Shown here one piece after another: positions 1 through 7,943 of a DNA stretch of 64,000 nucleotides (its first letter is position 1; every line of letters begins with the position of its first letter). Origin of the DNA: Firmicutes bacterium CAG:24053_14 (GTDB lineage Bacteria > Bacillota > Clostridia > Oscillospirales > Oscillospiraceae). The stretch covers positions 77,335-141,334 of the forward strand of contig MNSZ01000058.1 of NCBI GenBank assembly GCA_001916715.1, given 5' to 3'. The translations under genes and the position numbers were made by a program. The notes beneath the pieces are model-generated. The model was given only the letters and a program-made list of their open reading frames with translations. It was not told the origin of the DNA and ran no database searches.

Positions 1-242
1 TGATGGCTATTAATCCAATTTCGAGTGGGGCCTTTGCCCCCTCGAGCTCCCCTGCTGCTCTATTATCTTTCTTTTGCAGCATAGTTTTTCGACAGCCTGG
101 CAGCGCCCCCGTGGGACGCTGTCCTTTTTTGGTGCCGGTGGTGGAACTCGACCTGCGCTGCGGCGCAGGCCACCTCTGGTTGAAACGTGCCGCCGGCACG
201 TTTCTAAGCGCCCTCGGGTTCGAGTCCTTTCATGCAAAAATA
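1..242 (-). repeat. degenerate tRNA-Leu tail/terminator repeat array
   Basis: No convincing gene lies here. Positions 101-151 repeat 243-293 almost exactly: each has a terminator hairpin (CAGCGCCCCC, loop, GGGACGCTG) followed by the 3' acceptor and T-arm of the tRNA-Leu. The 101-151 copy has no tRNA body. Between the copies is a payload of hairpins, including AACGTGCCG/CGGCACGTT at 184-203, and an inverted T-arm match GGTTCGAGTCC at 218-228. A further decayed palindrome sits at about 23-49. I take this as a tandem array of tRNA tails downstream of the intact tRNA. Confidence 0.6.
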
Positions 243-269
243 CAGCGCCCCCATGGGACGCTGTATTTT
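236..269 (-). terminator. terminator of tRNA-Leu
   Basis: On the minus strand, directly after the tRNA CCA end, an ACAGCG...CGCTGT stem is followed by ATTTTT. It is an intrinsic terminator and forms part of the repeated unit described for 1-242. Confidence 0.75.
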
Positions 270-355
270 TGGTGCCGGTGGTGGGACTCGAACCCACACG
301 GAGTCGCCCCCGGCGGATTTTGAATCCGCTACGTCTACCATTCCATCACACCGGC
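270..355 (-). tRNA. tRNA-Leu (anticodon CAA)
   Basis: Read on the minus strand the sequence folds as a class II tRNA. The acceptor stem GCCGGTG pairs with CACCGGC, the discriminator is A, and CCA is encoded at 270-272. The anticodon stem GCGGA/TCCGC encloses the loop TTCAAAA, giving anticodon CAA. A long variable arm and a T-arm with GTTCGAGTC are present. It decodes UUG leucine codons. A promoter lies just upstream and a hairpin terminator directly follows. Confidence 0.95.
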
Positions 356-371
356 TAACAGAAACAGTAGT

Positions 372-400
372 ATTATAACCTATAAAAGCGCATTATTCAA
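372..400 (-). promoter_or_regulatory. promoter of tRNA-Leu
   Basis: On the minus strand TTGAAT is followed after 17 bp by TATAAT, about 17 bp upstream of the tRNA 5' end. This is a near-consensus housekeeping sigma promoter. Confidence 0.7.
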
Positions 401-485
401 GAGCGGTATTCAGATAATCTGTGTAATTTTTTGTTCTCGGATTACAATTTTTTTGTCTTTGCCACTACCATAATTGAAAATTATA

Positions 486-494
486 TGTTACAAT
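486..494 (+). promoter_or_regulatory. possible extended -10 promoter of the response-regulator/recA operon
   Basis: TGTTACAAT forms an extended -10 (TG, one base, TACAAT), 35 bp before the start codon at 530. No good -35 is visible at 17 bp, so the call is weak. The 356-529 gap holds nothing else I recognise. Confidence 0.3.
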
Positions 495-529
495 ATTTCA
501 ATGTAAAATTATAAGAAAGAGGCCAAGCC

Positions 530-1219
530 ATGAAAAAGATACTCGTACTTGAGGATGAACCGAATATCCGCAGTTTTGTGGTCATTAACCTCCGCCGTAG
601 CGGATATGAGCCCCTCGAAGCCGAAAACGGCACGACCGCTCTGGCTCTGCTCGAGAAAAATCCTGACGTCTGCCTTGCTCTTCTGGACGTCATGCTTCCC
701 GATATCGACGGCTTTGAAGTCTGCCGCCGCATACGCGCATCCGGCTCGAAGATCGGCATAATCATGCTGACCGCCAAAAGCCAGGAGATCGACAAGGTCA
801 CAGGACTTATGACCGGCGCCGACGACTATGTTACAAAGCCCTTCTCTCCTGCTGAGCTTACCGCGCGCGTTGACGCACTCGTGCGCCGCCTCGGCAATGA
901 TGCCGGCGATAAGCCCAGCTATGAAATATCAAGCGGTCCGTTCCTGCTCAACACGCGCAACCGCACCCTCGAAAAGGACTGCAAGCGCCTGAAGCTTACG
1001 CAGATAGAATATCTGCTGATGAAGCTGTTTATGGAAAACCCCGGCAAGGCAATGTCGCGCGAGGATATACTTAAAGCGGTTTGGGGCGACGATTTCTCTG
1101 GCGAGCTAAAGACCGTTGACGTCAATATTCGCCGTCTTCGCCTGAAGATCGAGGCCGATCCCACCGAGCCCGAATTTCTCACGACCGTTTGGGGCTTCGG
1201 CTATAAGTGGGGCTACTGA
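530..1219 (+). CDS. OmpR/PhoB-family response regulator
   Basis: This 229-residue protein has a receiver domain (about 1-120) and a C-terminal winged-helix DNA-binding domain (about 130-229). The acidic pocket is at E8-D10, the phospho-acceptor Asp is D53 in LLDVMLPD, the conserved Thr is T81 and the Lys is K103 in the VTKPFS motif. It would be phosphorylated by the histidine kinase encoded 27 bp downstream and then bind DNA. The start at 530 follows a GAAAGAGG ribosome-binding site. It is the first gene of a packed plus-strand operon that continues into recA and pgsA. The input signal and target genes cannot be read from the sequence. Confidence 0.9.
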   Translation: MKKILVLEDEPNIRSFVVINLRRSGYEPLEAENGTTALALLEKNPDVCLALLDVMLPDIDGFEVCRRIRASGSKIGIIMLTAKSQEIDKVTGLMTGADDYVTKPFSPAELTARVDALVRRLGNDAGDKPSYEISSGPFLLNTRNRTLEKDCKRLKLTQIEYLLMKLFMENPGKAMSREDILKAVWGDDFSGELKTVDVNIRRLRLKIEADPTEPEFLTTVWGFGYKWGY

Positions 1220-1246
1220 TACAGATTATTTCCCGGGAAGTGTCCA

Positions 1247-2242
1247 ATGTTTTTTAAAAATCTTAAATGGCAGCTGCTTGCATCGAGCATTGCGGCGGTC
1301 ATTCTTATCGCATGCCTGATCGCCTTTGCCGCAAACAAGCTTATTGTTCCGGCGATCATAATCGCAATCATAATCGCGGCTTACATTATTCTCGTCAATA
1401 TATGGTTCGATCACTACATATCAAAGCCCATTGAGGACCTGAGCGAATCTGCAAGGCACATTGCCGACGGCAGCTACGGCGCGCAGGTCCAGTCGGTCGG
1501 AGATAACGAGATCGGCAGGCTCACGGAAGATATAAACATCATGTCCGAAAAAATTGCGCGTTCGGACAAAGCCACGGCCGAGTTCATTTCGCAGATATCG
1601 CATGAGCTGCGCACGCCGCTGACGGCAATACTCGGCTGGAGCGAGACCTTGCAGTATGATCCGGCAATAAAAGACGAATCTCTGCGCGGGGTGAAGATAA
1701 TCTCCAAGGAGGCCGAGAGGCTGACCGGCATGGTCGCCGATCTTCTGGAGTTTACGCGCATTCAGGACGGCAGATTTAATCTGCGCATGGAGCTTGTCGA
1801 TATCGCCGCCGAGCTTGAGGATTCGCTGTTTACCTACGGTAAGCTAATGAGCGAGGCCGGGATCGAGGTCAATTATGAGCCGCCAGAGTATGACATCCCG
1901 CTAATATCCGGCGATCCCGAGCGTCTAAAACAGGTGTTTCTCAATCTGTTGGATAACGCCGCAAAGCACGGCGGCGACGGTGGAAAGGTTGACATAACGC
2001 TTACGCTTAACAAGGAGCGCGTGGTTATACGTATACGCGACTATGGTCGAGGCATTCCTGCCGGCGAGCTGCCGTATGTCAAGAACAGATTTTACAAGGG
2101 CAGCAGCAAAAACCGCGGCAGTGGCATAGGACTTGCGGTGTGCGACGAGATAATCAGCCGTCACGGCGGAAAGCTCGACATTGCAAATGCCGAGGGCGGC
2201 GGCTGCATTGCCGAAATAAGCTTACCCTTGTCAGAAAATTGA
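1247..2242 (+). CDS. sensor histidine kinase
   Basis: This 331-residue membrane kinase partners the preceding regulator. Two hydrophobic segments at about 11-29 and 32-52 are almost adjacent, leaving nearly no extracytoplasmic sensor. A HAMP domain follows at about 57-108. Dimerisation and phosphotransfer use H119 in SHELRTP. The ATP-binding domain carries the N box NLLDNAAKHG, the G1 motif DYGRGI and the G2 motif GSGIGLAV. Such short-loop kinases usually sense events in the membrane or act through a partner protein (established for intramembrane-sensing kinases; inference here). The next gene starts 9 bp after the stop, so transcription is likely shared. Confidence 0.9.
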   Translation: MFFKNLKWQLLASSIAAVILIACLIAFAANKLIVPAIIIAIIIAAYIILVNIWFDHYISKPIEDLSESARHIADGSYGAQVQSVGDNEIGRLTEDINIMSEKIARSDKATAEFISQISHELRTPLTAILGWSETLQYDPAIKDESLRGVKIISKEAERLTGMVADLLEFTRIQDGRFNLRMELVDIAAELEDSLFTYGKLMSEAGIEVNYEPPEYDIPLISGDPERLKQVFLNLLDNAAKHGGDGGKVDITLTLNKERVVIRIRDYGRGIPAGELPYVKNRFYKGSSKNRGSGIGLAVCDEIISRHGGKLDIANAEGGGCIAEISLPLSEN

Positions 2243-2251
2243 GGTAGATAA

Positions 2252-3205
2252 ATGTCAGATAAAAAAGATTCGTCTTCGGTAAAATTCAAGACCTCCATCG
2301 GCGGTCAGGCTCTTATCGAGGGCATTATGATGCTCGGCCCGGAAAAGCGCGCGATCGTGTGCCGCGGCTCGGGCGAAATGGTCGAAAAAGTCGAGAAAGT
2401 AACGCCGCTCAAGGCAAAAAGTCCGGTGCTCGGGCTTCCGCTCATCCGCGGAGTTGCCGCGTTTATATCGTCTATGGTCAACGGCGTCAAGGCACTGTCG
2501 TTCTCTGCCGATCAGCTTCCCGAGGATATGCAGGAGGAGCCGGATAAGATTGACCTTTGGATAGAAAAGCACTTTTCAAACGAAACCGCGCAGAAACTTA
2601 TAATAGGCGTTGCCGTTGTTCTCGGCATTGCGCTTTCGCTGTTTCTGTTTTTGTTCCTTCCGACGTTTATTGTCGGCCTGTTCCCGGCCGTTAAAGCTGA
2701 TTTTTATTGGCGGACTCTGCTTGAAGGCATACTCAAGCTTGTCATTTTCTTTATATATCTGATACTATGCTCAAAGATGAAGGATATGAAGCGCCTTTTT
2801 GCCTATCACGGTGCCGAGCACAAGACGATCTTCTGTTATGAAAAGGGGCTTCCGCTGACGGTTGAAAATGTGCGCCCTCAGCCGAGGCTGCATCCGAGAT
2901 GCGGAACGAGCTTCATATTCGTCGTTATTATAATAAGTATAATAGCAGGCTCGTTTATCCATGTTTCCGACACGCTGCTGCGCATGGGGCTTAAGTTCCT
3001 CATGCTTCCGCTCATCGTCGGACTGAGCTACGAACTTAACCGCTGGGTCGGCAGACACGATAACATCTGTTCTGCAATACTCTCATGGCCGGGCAAGCAA
3101 TTTCAGCGCATAACGACAAATGAGCCCGACGATGAGATGATCGAATGCGCCATCCGTGCGCTTGAGCTCGTTATCCCCGAAGAAAAAGGCAGCGATGCCT
3201 GGTAA
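2252..3205 (+). CDS. DUF1385 family membrane protein (YqhQ-like)
   Basis: A 317-residue membrane protein of unknown biochemical role. The N-terminus has the family signature GGQALIEGIMMLGP. Hydrophobic segments are at about 113-137, 148-170 and 224-246. The motif AYHGAEHKT near the middle and a later HPRCGTSF segment are family hallmarks with possible metal-binding His and Cys. In Clostridia this family is commonly found next to prmC, as here (17-bp gap). No function is established, and I assign only the family. Confidence 0.85.
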   Translation: MSDKKDSSSVKFKTSIGGQALIEGIMMLGPEKRAIVCRGSGEMVEKVEKVTPLKAKSPVLGLPLIRGVAAFISSMVNGVKALSFSADQLPEDMQEEPDKIDLWIEKHFSNETAQKLIIGVAVVLGIALSLFLFLFLPTFIVGLFPAVKADFYWRTLLEGILKLVIFFIYLILCSKMKDMKRLFAYHGAEHKTIFCYEKGLPLTVENVRPQPRLHPRCGTSFIFVVIIISIIAGSFIHVSDTLLRMGLKFLMLPLIVGLSYELNRWVGRHDNICSAILSWPGKQFQRITTNEPDDEMIECAIRALELVIPEEKGSDAW

Positions 3206-3221
3206 ATAAGGATCTTGGAAA

Positions 3222-4091
3222 ATGCCGAAAACATATAATGATATCTACTTCTCAGTCAGAAACAAGCTGAGAGAAAGCGGCGTTGAGGCCTTCAGCCTCG
3301 AGGCCCGTATACTTCTTGCCGCGGCTGCCGGAAAAACAACGGAGCAGCTCATGCGTGATATGTATCTCTACACATCGCCCGAAATCGAAGAACGGACGCA
3401 CAGCATGATAGAGCGCCGGCTTCAGGGTGAGCCGCTTGCATACATCTCCGGCTCATGGGAGTTTTACGGTTTGCCGATGACGGTAACACCCGATGTTCTC
3501 ATTCCGCGCATGGATACCGAGATACTCGTCGATGCGGCGATAGACGCGATAAAGGGCTTTGGCATGAAGGGCAGAGTGCTCGATCTGTGCTGCGGGAGCG
3601 GCTGCATCGCCTGCGCCATTGCAAACGAACTTCCTGCCGCACGCGTCGTGGCCGCCGACATAAGCCCTTCGGCGCTTGAGGTTTGCAGAAAGAATATCAA
3701 GGATAACAAGCTCACCTCACGGATAATCCCCATGAACGCCGACGCGACGACCTGGCCGCCGATGAGCATCGGAAGCTTTGACGTCATCGTTTCAAATCCG
3801 CCGTACATTCCCTCGTTTGAGCTTATTGAGCTTGACTGCTCTGTGCGCGATTACGAACCTATGACGGCGCTCGACGGCGGCGAGGACGGCCTTGATTTCT
3901 ACAGAGCCATCATCAAATACTGGACAATAACCATGCGGCCTAACGGACTTATGATGTTTGAGGTCGGCGAAGGTCAGGCTGACGAAGTCAAGATGATGCT
4001 GCTCAAAGCCGGCTTTGTTTCGGTAGAGGGCCGCAACGATACGCTCGGCTTTGAGCGCGTCGTTATAGGTAAATGGAAAAACGAATTCTGA
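3222..4091 (+). CDS. prmC: peptide chain release factor N5-glutamine methyltransferase
   Basis: The 289-residue enzyme methylates the Gln of the GGQ motif in class I release factors, using S-adenosylmethionine. An N-terminal helical domain (about 1-75) precedes the Rossmann methyltransferase domain. The SAM motif is DLCCGSGCIA at about 121-130, and the catalytic NPPY is at 192-195. Its length fits the family. In most Firmicutes prmC is next to prfA. Here prfA is absent and recA follows after 20 bp. Confidence 0.92.
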   Translation: MPKTYNDIYFSVRNKLRESGVEAFSLEARILLAAAAGKTTEQLMRDMYLYTSPEIEERTHSMIERRLQGEPLAYISGSWEFYGLPMTVTPDVLIPRMDTEILVDAAIDAIKGFGMKGRVLDLCCGSGCIACAIANELPAARVVAADISPSALEVCRKNIKDNKLTSRIIPMNADATTWPPMSIGSFDVIVSNPPYIPSFELIELDCSVRDYEPMTALDGGEDGLDFYRAIIKYWTITMRPNGLMMFEVGEGQADEVKMMLLKAGFVSVEGRNDTLGFERVVIGKWKNEF

Positions 4092-4111
4092 TATAAGTTG
4101 AGGTAAAAGAA

Positions 4112-5212
4112 ATGGCTGAAAAGAAAAAAGCACCCATCTCCACTCACTCGCAGGCAAGCGATAAGAAAAAAGCGCTTGAGACCTGCATAGCGCAGATAGA
4201 GAAAAACTACGGCAAGGGCGCTATCATGCGCCTTGGCGACGATATTCCCGTTAACGTTGAGGCCCTGTCAACAGGCTCGCTTTCGCTCGACCTTGCTCTC
4301 GGCATAGGCGGCGTTCCCAAGGGCAGGATCATCGAGATCTACGGCCCCGAGGCTTCGGGTAAAACAACGCTTGCGCTGCACGTCGTCGCGGCGGCTCAAA
4401 AGGCCGGCGGCGAGGCGGCATACATCGACGTCGAGCACGCGCTCGAGCCTGCATACGCCCGTGCGCTGGGCGTCGATATCGACAGTCTGCTCATCTCTCA
4501 GCCGGACACCGGCGAGCAGGCGCTCGACATAACCGAAAGCCTCGTTCGTTCAAGCGCGGTTGACGTCGTTGTCGTTGACTCGGTTGCAGCCCTTATCCCC
4601 CGCATCGAGCTTGAAGGCGAAATGGGCGATTCGGTCGTCGGTGCGCTTGCAAGACTCATGTCGCAGGCGATGCGCCGTCTTGCAGGCTGCATCTCGAAAA
4701 ACGGCTGCACCGTTATATTCATAAACCAGCTGCGTCAGAAGATCGGCGTTATGTACGGAAATCCGGAAACCACTCCCGGCGGTCTTGCGCTTAAATACTA
4801 CGCCTCCGTTCGTATCGACGTGCGCAGGATCGAGACGCTCAAGGTGGGCGGAGAGATGATCGGCAACCGCACGCGCGCAAAGGTCATAAAGAACAAGTGC
4901 GCTCCCCCGTTCAAAGAGGCAGAGTTTGACATCATGTACGGCGAGGGTATTTCCAAGGTCGGCGAAATCGTTGACCTCGGCGTTAAGCTTGAGATAATTG
5001 ACAAGGCCGGCGCATGGTTCACCGTCGGCGAGCAGCGCATTCAGGGCAGAGACGCCGTTAAGGAATACCTGCTTGCAAATCCCGAGATCTGCAATAACAT
5101 TGAACAGCAAATACGCGATAATGCGTACAAGCTCATGAGTCCGCAGGCACGCAAGGCAGCCCAGGCAGCAGGACGCGCGGTGGATGTTTCCGCCGACGAT
5201 TTTGAAGGCTGA
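4112..5212 (+). CDS. recA: recombinase RecA
   Basis: RecA (366 residues) forms filaments on single-stranded DNA, drives strand exchange and triggers LexA self-cleavage. The Walker A motif is GPEASGKTT, and the MAW-type [18 protein letters not shown] region and Walker [11 protein letters not shown] are intact. The N-terminus has a short extra Lys- and Ser-rich leader. The ATG at 4112 follows GAGGTAAAAG. It is followed after 5 bp by recX, the usual modulator pairing. No LexA-type operator is visible just upstream, as expected for an internal operon gene. Confidence 0.97.
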   Translation: MAEKKKAPISTHSQASDKKKALETCIAQIEKNYGKGAIMRLGDDIPVNVEALSTGSLSLDLALGIGGVPKGRIIEIYGPEASGKTTLALHVVAAAQKAGGEAAYIDVEHALEPAYARALGVDIDSLLISQPDTGEQALDITESLVRSSAVDVVVVDSVAALIPRIELEGEMGDSVVGALARLMSQAMRRLAGCISKNGCTVIFINQLRQKIGVMYGNPETTPGGLALKYYASVRIDVRRIETLKVGGEMIGNRTRAKVIKNKCAPPFKEAEFDIMYGEGISKVGEIVDLGVKLEIIDKAGAWFTVGEQRIQGRDAVKEYLLANPEICNNIEQQIRDNAYKLMSPQARKAAQAAGRAVDVSADDFEG

Positions 5213-5217
5213 TACAA

Positions 5218-5826
5218 GTGACGCTGCGTGAAATCAAGCAGACCTCGCCCGAGCGCTTCACGCTCGTTTTCGACGACGGAACGGAGCTTAAAACCACACT
5301 CGGCATAATAACCGAGCGCTTTATCCACTCCGGAATGGACTTTGACGAGGATGCATACAACGAGCTTGTTTCGGCATGCACGCTCGCACTTGCTAAGGCA
5401 AGGGCGCTGAGGATCATAAACGCCCGTCCGATGTCGCGCGAGGAGCTGCGCAAGCGGCTCGTTGAAAAGGGCGAAACACCCGAAAACGCCGAGGAGTGCG
5501 CCGAGTGGCTGTGCCAAATGGGGCTCATTAACGACACCGAATACGCCGGCAGCGTTGTTAGGCACTACGCCGCCAAGGGCTACGGCGCATCCCGCATAAA
5601 GCAGGAGCTGCGTCGGCACGGAGTTTCGCGCGAGCTTTGGGATGAGGCGATGGAGCAGATGCCCGAGCAGGACGAATATCTTGCGCGATTTCTCCGCTCA
5701 AGGCTCAGCGATCCCGGCGACCGGGCGCAGGTCAAGAAGGTCTCGGACGCGCTTTTTCGGCGCGGCTACTCGTGGGATCAGATAAAACACGCACTTAACG
5801 AATTTGATACTCAAGGTGATTACTGA
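5218..5826 (+). CDS. recX: regulatory protein RecX
   Basis: A 202-residue, helix-rich protein with the three-helix repeats of RecX, for example MSREELRKRLVEKGE and GYGASRIKQELRRHGV. RecX caps or destabilises RecA filaments. The start is GTG at 5218, five bases after the recA stop, so translation may be coupled. Position and length support the call more than any catalytic motif, as RecX has none. rimO starts immediately after the stop. Confidence 0.88.
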   Translation: MTLREIKQTSPERFTLVFDDGTELKTTLGIITERFIHSGMDFDEDAYNELVSACTLALAKARALRIINARPMSREELRKRLVEKGETPENAEECAEWLCQMGLINDTEYAGSVVRHYAAKGYGASRIKQELRRHGVSRELWDEAMEQMPEQDEYLARFLRSRLSDPGDRAQVKKVSDALFRRGYSWDQIKHALNEFDTQGDY

Positions 5827-7143
5827 ATGGACAGGACAATTGCCCTAATTTCTCTGGGCTGTGCAAAAAACCTCGTCAACAGCGAGCAGATGCTGTATCT
5901 GCTGAGCGAAGCAGGCTATGCGCTCGCTCCGTCTCCCGACGGCGCGGACGCCGTGATTATAAACACCTGCGGCTTTATAGACGCCGCAAAAAGCGAAGCG
6001 ATCGATACCATTCTTGAAATGGCAAAGCTCAAAGCCGAGGGCAGACTCGGCAAGATCATAGTGACCGGCTGCCTTACCGAGCGCTACCGCTCCGCAGTTA
6101 CCGATGAGCTTCCGGAGGTTGACGCCATCCTCGGCGTCGGCAGCTTCGGCGATATCGTTCCTGCTGTGAACGCAGTTTTTGAAGAAAAGCCGGTTAGCCT
6201 TTTTGCTGACAACAGCGCCCCCGTGGACGAGATACCGCGCGTTGTAAGCACCGGCCCGTCGTGGGCATATCTGCGCATCGCCGAGGGCTGCGATAACTTC
6301 TGCGCCTTCTGCGCGATACCGTACATACGCGGCAGATACCGCTCGAGAGAGATGGAAAACGTTGTTGAGGAAGCGCGCGACCTCGCAGCTCACGACGTGA
6401 AGGAGATCATCGTCATCGCGCAGGACATAACGCGCTACGGCACGGATCTTTACGGAAAACGCTGCCTTGCAGAGCTTTGCCGCCGGATAAGCGAGATCGA
6501 CGGCGTTGAATGGATAAGGCTGCACTACACCTATCCCGATCAGTTCGACGATGAGCTTATCGACGAGATAGCATCCAATCCCAAGATAGTAAAATATCTG
6601 GACATACCCATCCAGCATATAAATAACAAGATCCTGAAAACCATGAACAGGCACGGCACGGGCGACGATATACGCGCACTGTTTAAAACTCTGCGCCGCC
6701 GCATCCCCGGACTTGTTCTGCGCACGAGCCTTATTGCCGGTCTGCCCGGCGAGGGCGAGGATGAGTTTGAGGAGCTGTGCAGCTTCCTGCTCGAAGCCAA
6801 GATCGAGCGCGCCGGCGTTTTCCCCTTCTCCCCCGAGGAGGGCACCCCGGCAGAGAAAATGGAGCATGTTCCGTTTGAGGAGGCTCAGCGCCGCGCGGAC
6901 CTCATCATGGATATTCAGGCTCGCATAATGGATGATTTCGCAGCCTCGCTCGTCGGAAAGGTTCTGCCGGTCATCTGCACCGACCACGACGCCGACGGCA
7001 ACTGGATCGGCCGCAGCTGCTATGACTCGCCCGACATTGACGGTCTTGTTGTTTTCGAAGGCCGCGGCGGCGAGGGGCAGATAGTTCCCGTGCGCATAAC
7101 CGCCGTTTCCGACGACGGCAACCTTATCGGACTGGAGGAATAA
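5827..7143 (+). CDS. rimO: ribosomal protein uS12 methylthiotransferase RimO
   Basis: A 438-residue radical-SAM methylthiotransferase that modifies the conserved aspartate of ribosomal protein uS12. The N-terminal domain has C12, C48 and C82 for the auxiliary 4Fe-4S cluster. The radical SAM cluster is held by C155, C159 and C162 in GCDNFCAFCAIP. A C-terminal TRAM domain covers about 370-438. The opening motif LGCAKNLVNSE fits RimO better than the tRNA enzyme MiaB. The start codon directly abuts the recX stop. The next gene, pgsA, follows after 2 bp. Confidence 0.92.
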   Translation: MDRTIALISLGCAKNLVNSEQMLYLLSEAGYALAPSPDGADAVIINTCGFIDAAKSEAIDTILEMAKLKAEGRLGKIIVTGCLTERYRSAVTDELPEVDAILGVGSFGDIVPAVNAVFEEKPVSLFADNSAPVDEIPRVVSTGPSWAYLRIAEGCDNFCAFCAIPYIRGRYRSREMENVVEEARDLAAHDVKEIIVIAQDITRYGTDLYGKRCLAELCRRISEIDGVEWIRLHYTYPDQFDDELIDEIASNPKIVKYLDIPIQHINNKILKTMNRHGTGDDIRALFKTLRRRIPGLVLRTSLIAGLPGEGEDEFEELCSFLLEAKIERAGVFPFSPEEGTPAEKMEHVPFEEAQRRADLIMDIQARIMDDFAASLVGKVLPVICTDHDADGNWIGRSCYDSPDIDGLVVFEGRGGEGQIVPVRITAVSDDGNLIGLEE

Positions 7144-7145
7144 TC

Positions 7146-7679
7146 ATGAACACACCTAATAAGATCACCGTTGGCAGAATAATTCTTGTCCCCGTTTTTC
7201 TGGTGCTGCTGTACCTCGACCTTCCGTATTGGGCGCTCGCGGTTTACATAATTGCGTGCGTGAGCGATCTTGTTGACGGCAGGATCGCAAGAAAGTACAA
7301 TCTCGTCACCGATTTCGGCAAGTTTATGGATCCTCTTGCGGATAAGATGCTCGTGCTGTCGGCAATGTGCTACTTTGTCGAGGTCGGACTTATGCCCGGC
7401 TGGGTAGTCGCGGTCGTTCTGCTGCGTGAGTTCGGCGTTTCGGGTCTGAGACTGCTTGCAGTCGAGCAGGGCATAGTCATTGCCGCCGCGTGGTCGGGAA
7501 AGATCAAAACCGGCGTCACGATGGTCGCGCTCGGCATTCTCATCATCGCGACACAGCCCTGGTTCCCCGCTCCGCAGGTCGTTGCAGTCATATGCTGGGT
7601 GCTGATCCTTGTCACGACGCTGTACTCCGGTATCGAATATTTCGTAAAAAACATCAACGTGTTCAAGCACTGTGCTTGA
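7146..7679 (+). CDS. pgsA: CDP-diacylglycerol-glycerol-3-phosphate 3-phosphatidyltransferase
   Basis: A 177-residue integral membrane enzyme that makes phosphatidylglycerol phosphate, the committed step to phosphatidylglycerol and cardiolipin. The CDP-alcohol phosphotransferase motif is complete: D41, D44-G45, A48-R49, G58, D62 and D66. About four to five hydrophobic helices are visible. It is the last gene of the long operon; its stop codon lies within the -35 of the cysS promoter. No terminator is visible before the T-box, so some read-through into cysS is possible. Confidence 0.92.
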   Translation: MNTPNKITVGRIILVPVFLVLLYLDLPYWALAVYIIACVSDLVDGRIARKYNLVTDFGKFMDPLADKMLVLSAMCYFVEVGLMPGWVVAVVLLREFGVSGLRLLAVEQGIVIAAAWSGKIKTGVTMVALGILIIATQPWFPAPQVVAVICWVLILVTTLYSGIEYFVKNINVFKHCA

Positions 7680-7704
7680 CACGAATTGTCCGCAATGGTA
7701 ATAT
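7676..7704 (+). promoter_or_regulatory. promoter of T-box-cysS
   Basis: TTGACA at 7676-7681 is followed after 17 bp by TAATAT at 7699-7704. This strong promoter overlaps the pgsA stop codon and feeds the T-box leader. Confidence 0.75.
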
Positions 7705-7710
7705 TCTATT

Positions 7711-7926
7711 GGCGCTGAACGGAAGAAGTACTTCTCCCCTCGCCCGTACAGAGAGGCTTTGCATCAGCTGAGAGCATGGCCGCGGTGATGAGAAGGAAAT
7801 GCGTCCGGGAGCCTCGGAGGAGGAAATGCCTCCGCGTATGCCGCGTTAAGGCCTTTAAGCTACAAAAGAGAGTGGAACCGCGTAAATCACGCCTCTCATG
7901 GTCACGGCCATGAGAGGCTTTATTTT
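7711..7926 (+). promoter_or_regulatory. T-box riboswitch upstream of cysS
   Basis: The leader contains the T-box core AGAGTGGAACCGCG at 7869-7882. A terminator follows: GCCTCTCATGG and CCATGAGAGGC at 7891-7918, then a T-rich tail. T-boxes bind uncharged tRNA and allow read-through when the amino acid is short. The downstream gene makes the ligand tRNA-Cys, so a UGC specifier is expected. A TGC at 7800-7802 is a candidate, but I could not fold stem I with certainty. Confidence 0.88.
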
Positions 7927-7943
7927 TCATAAGGAGTTTAATT

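Noticed and set aside
101..151. Second tRNA-Leu gene
   Set aside because: Only the T-arm and acceptor 3' side are present, with a broken T-stem; no anticodon arm.
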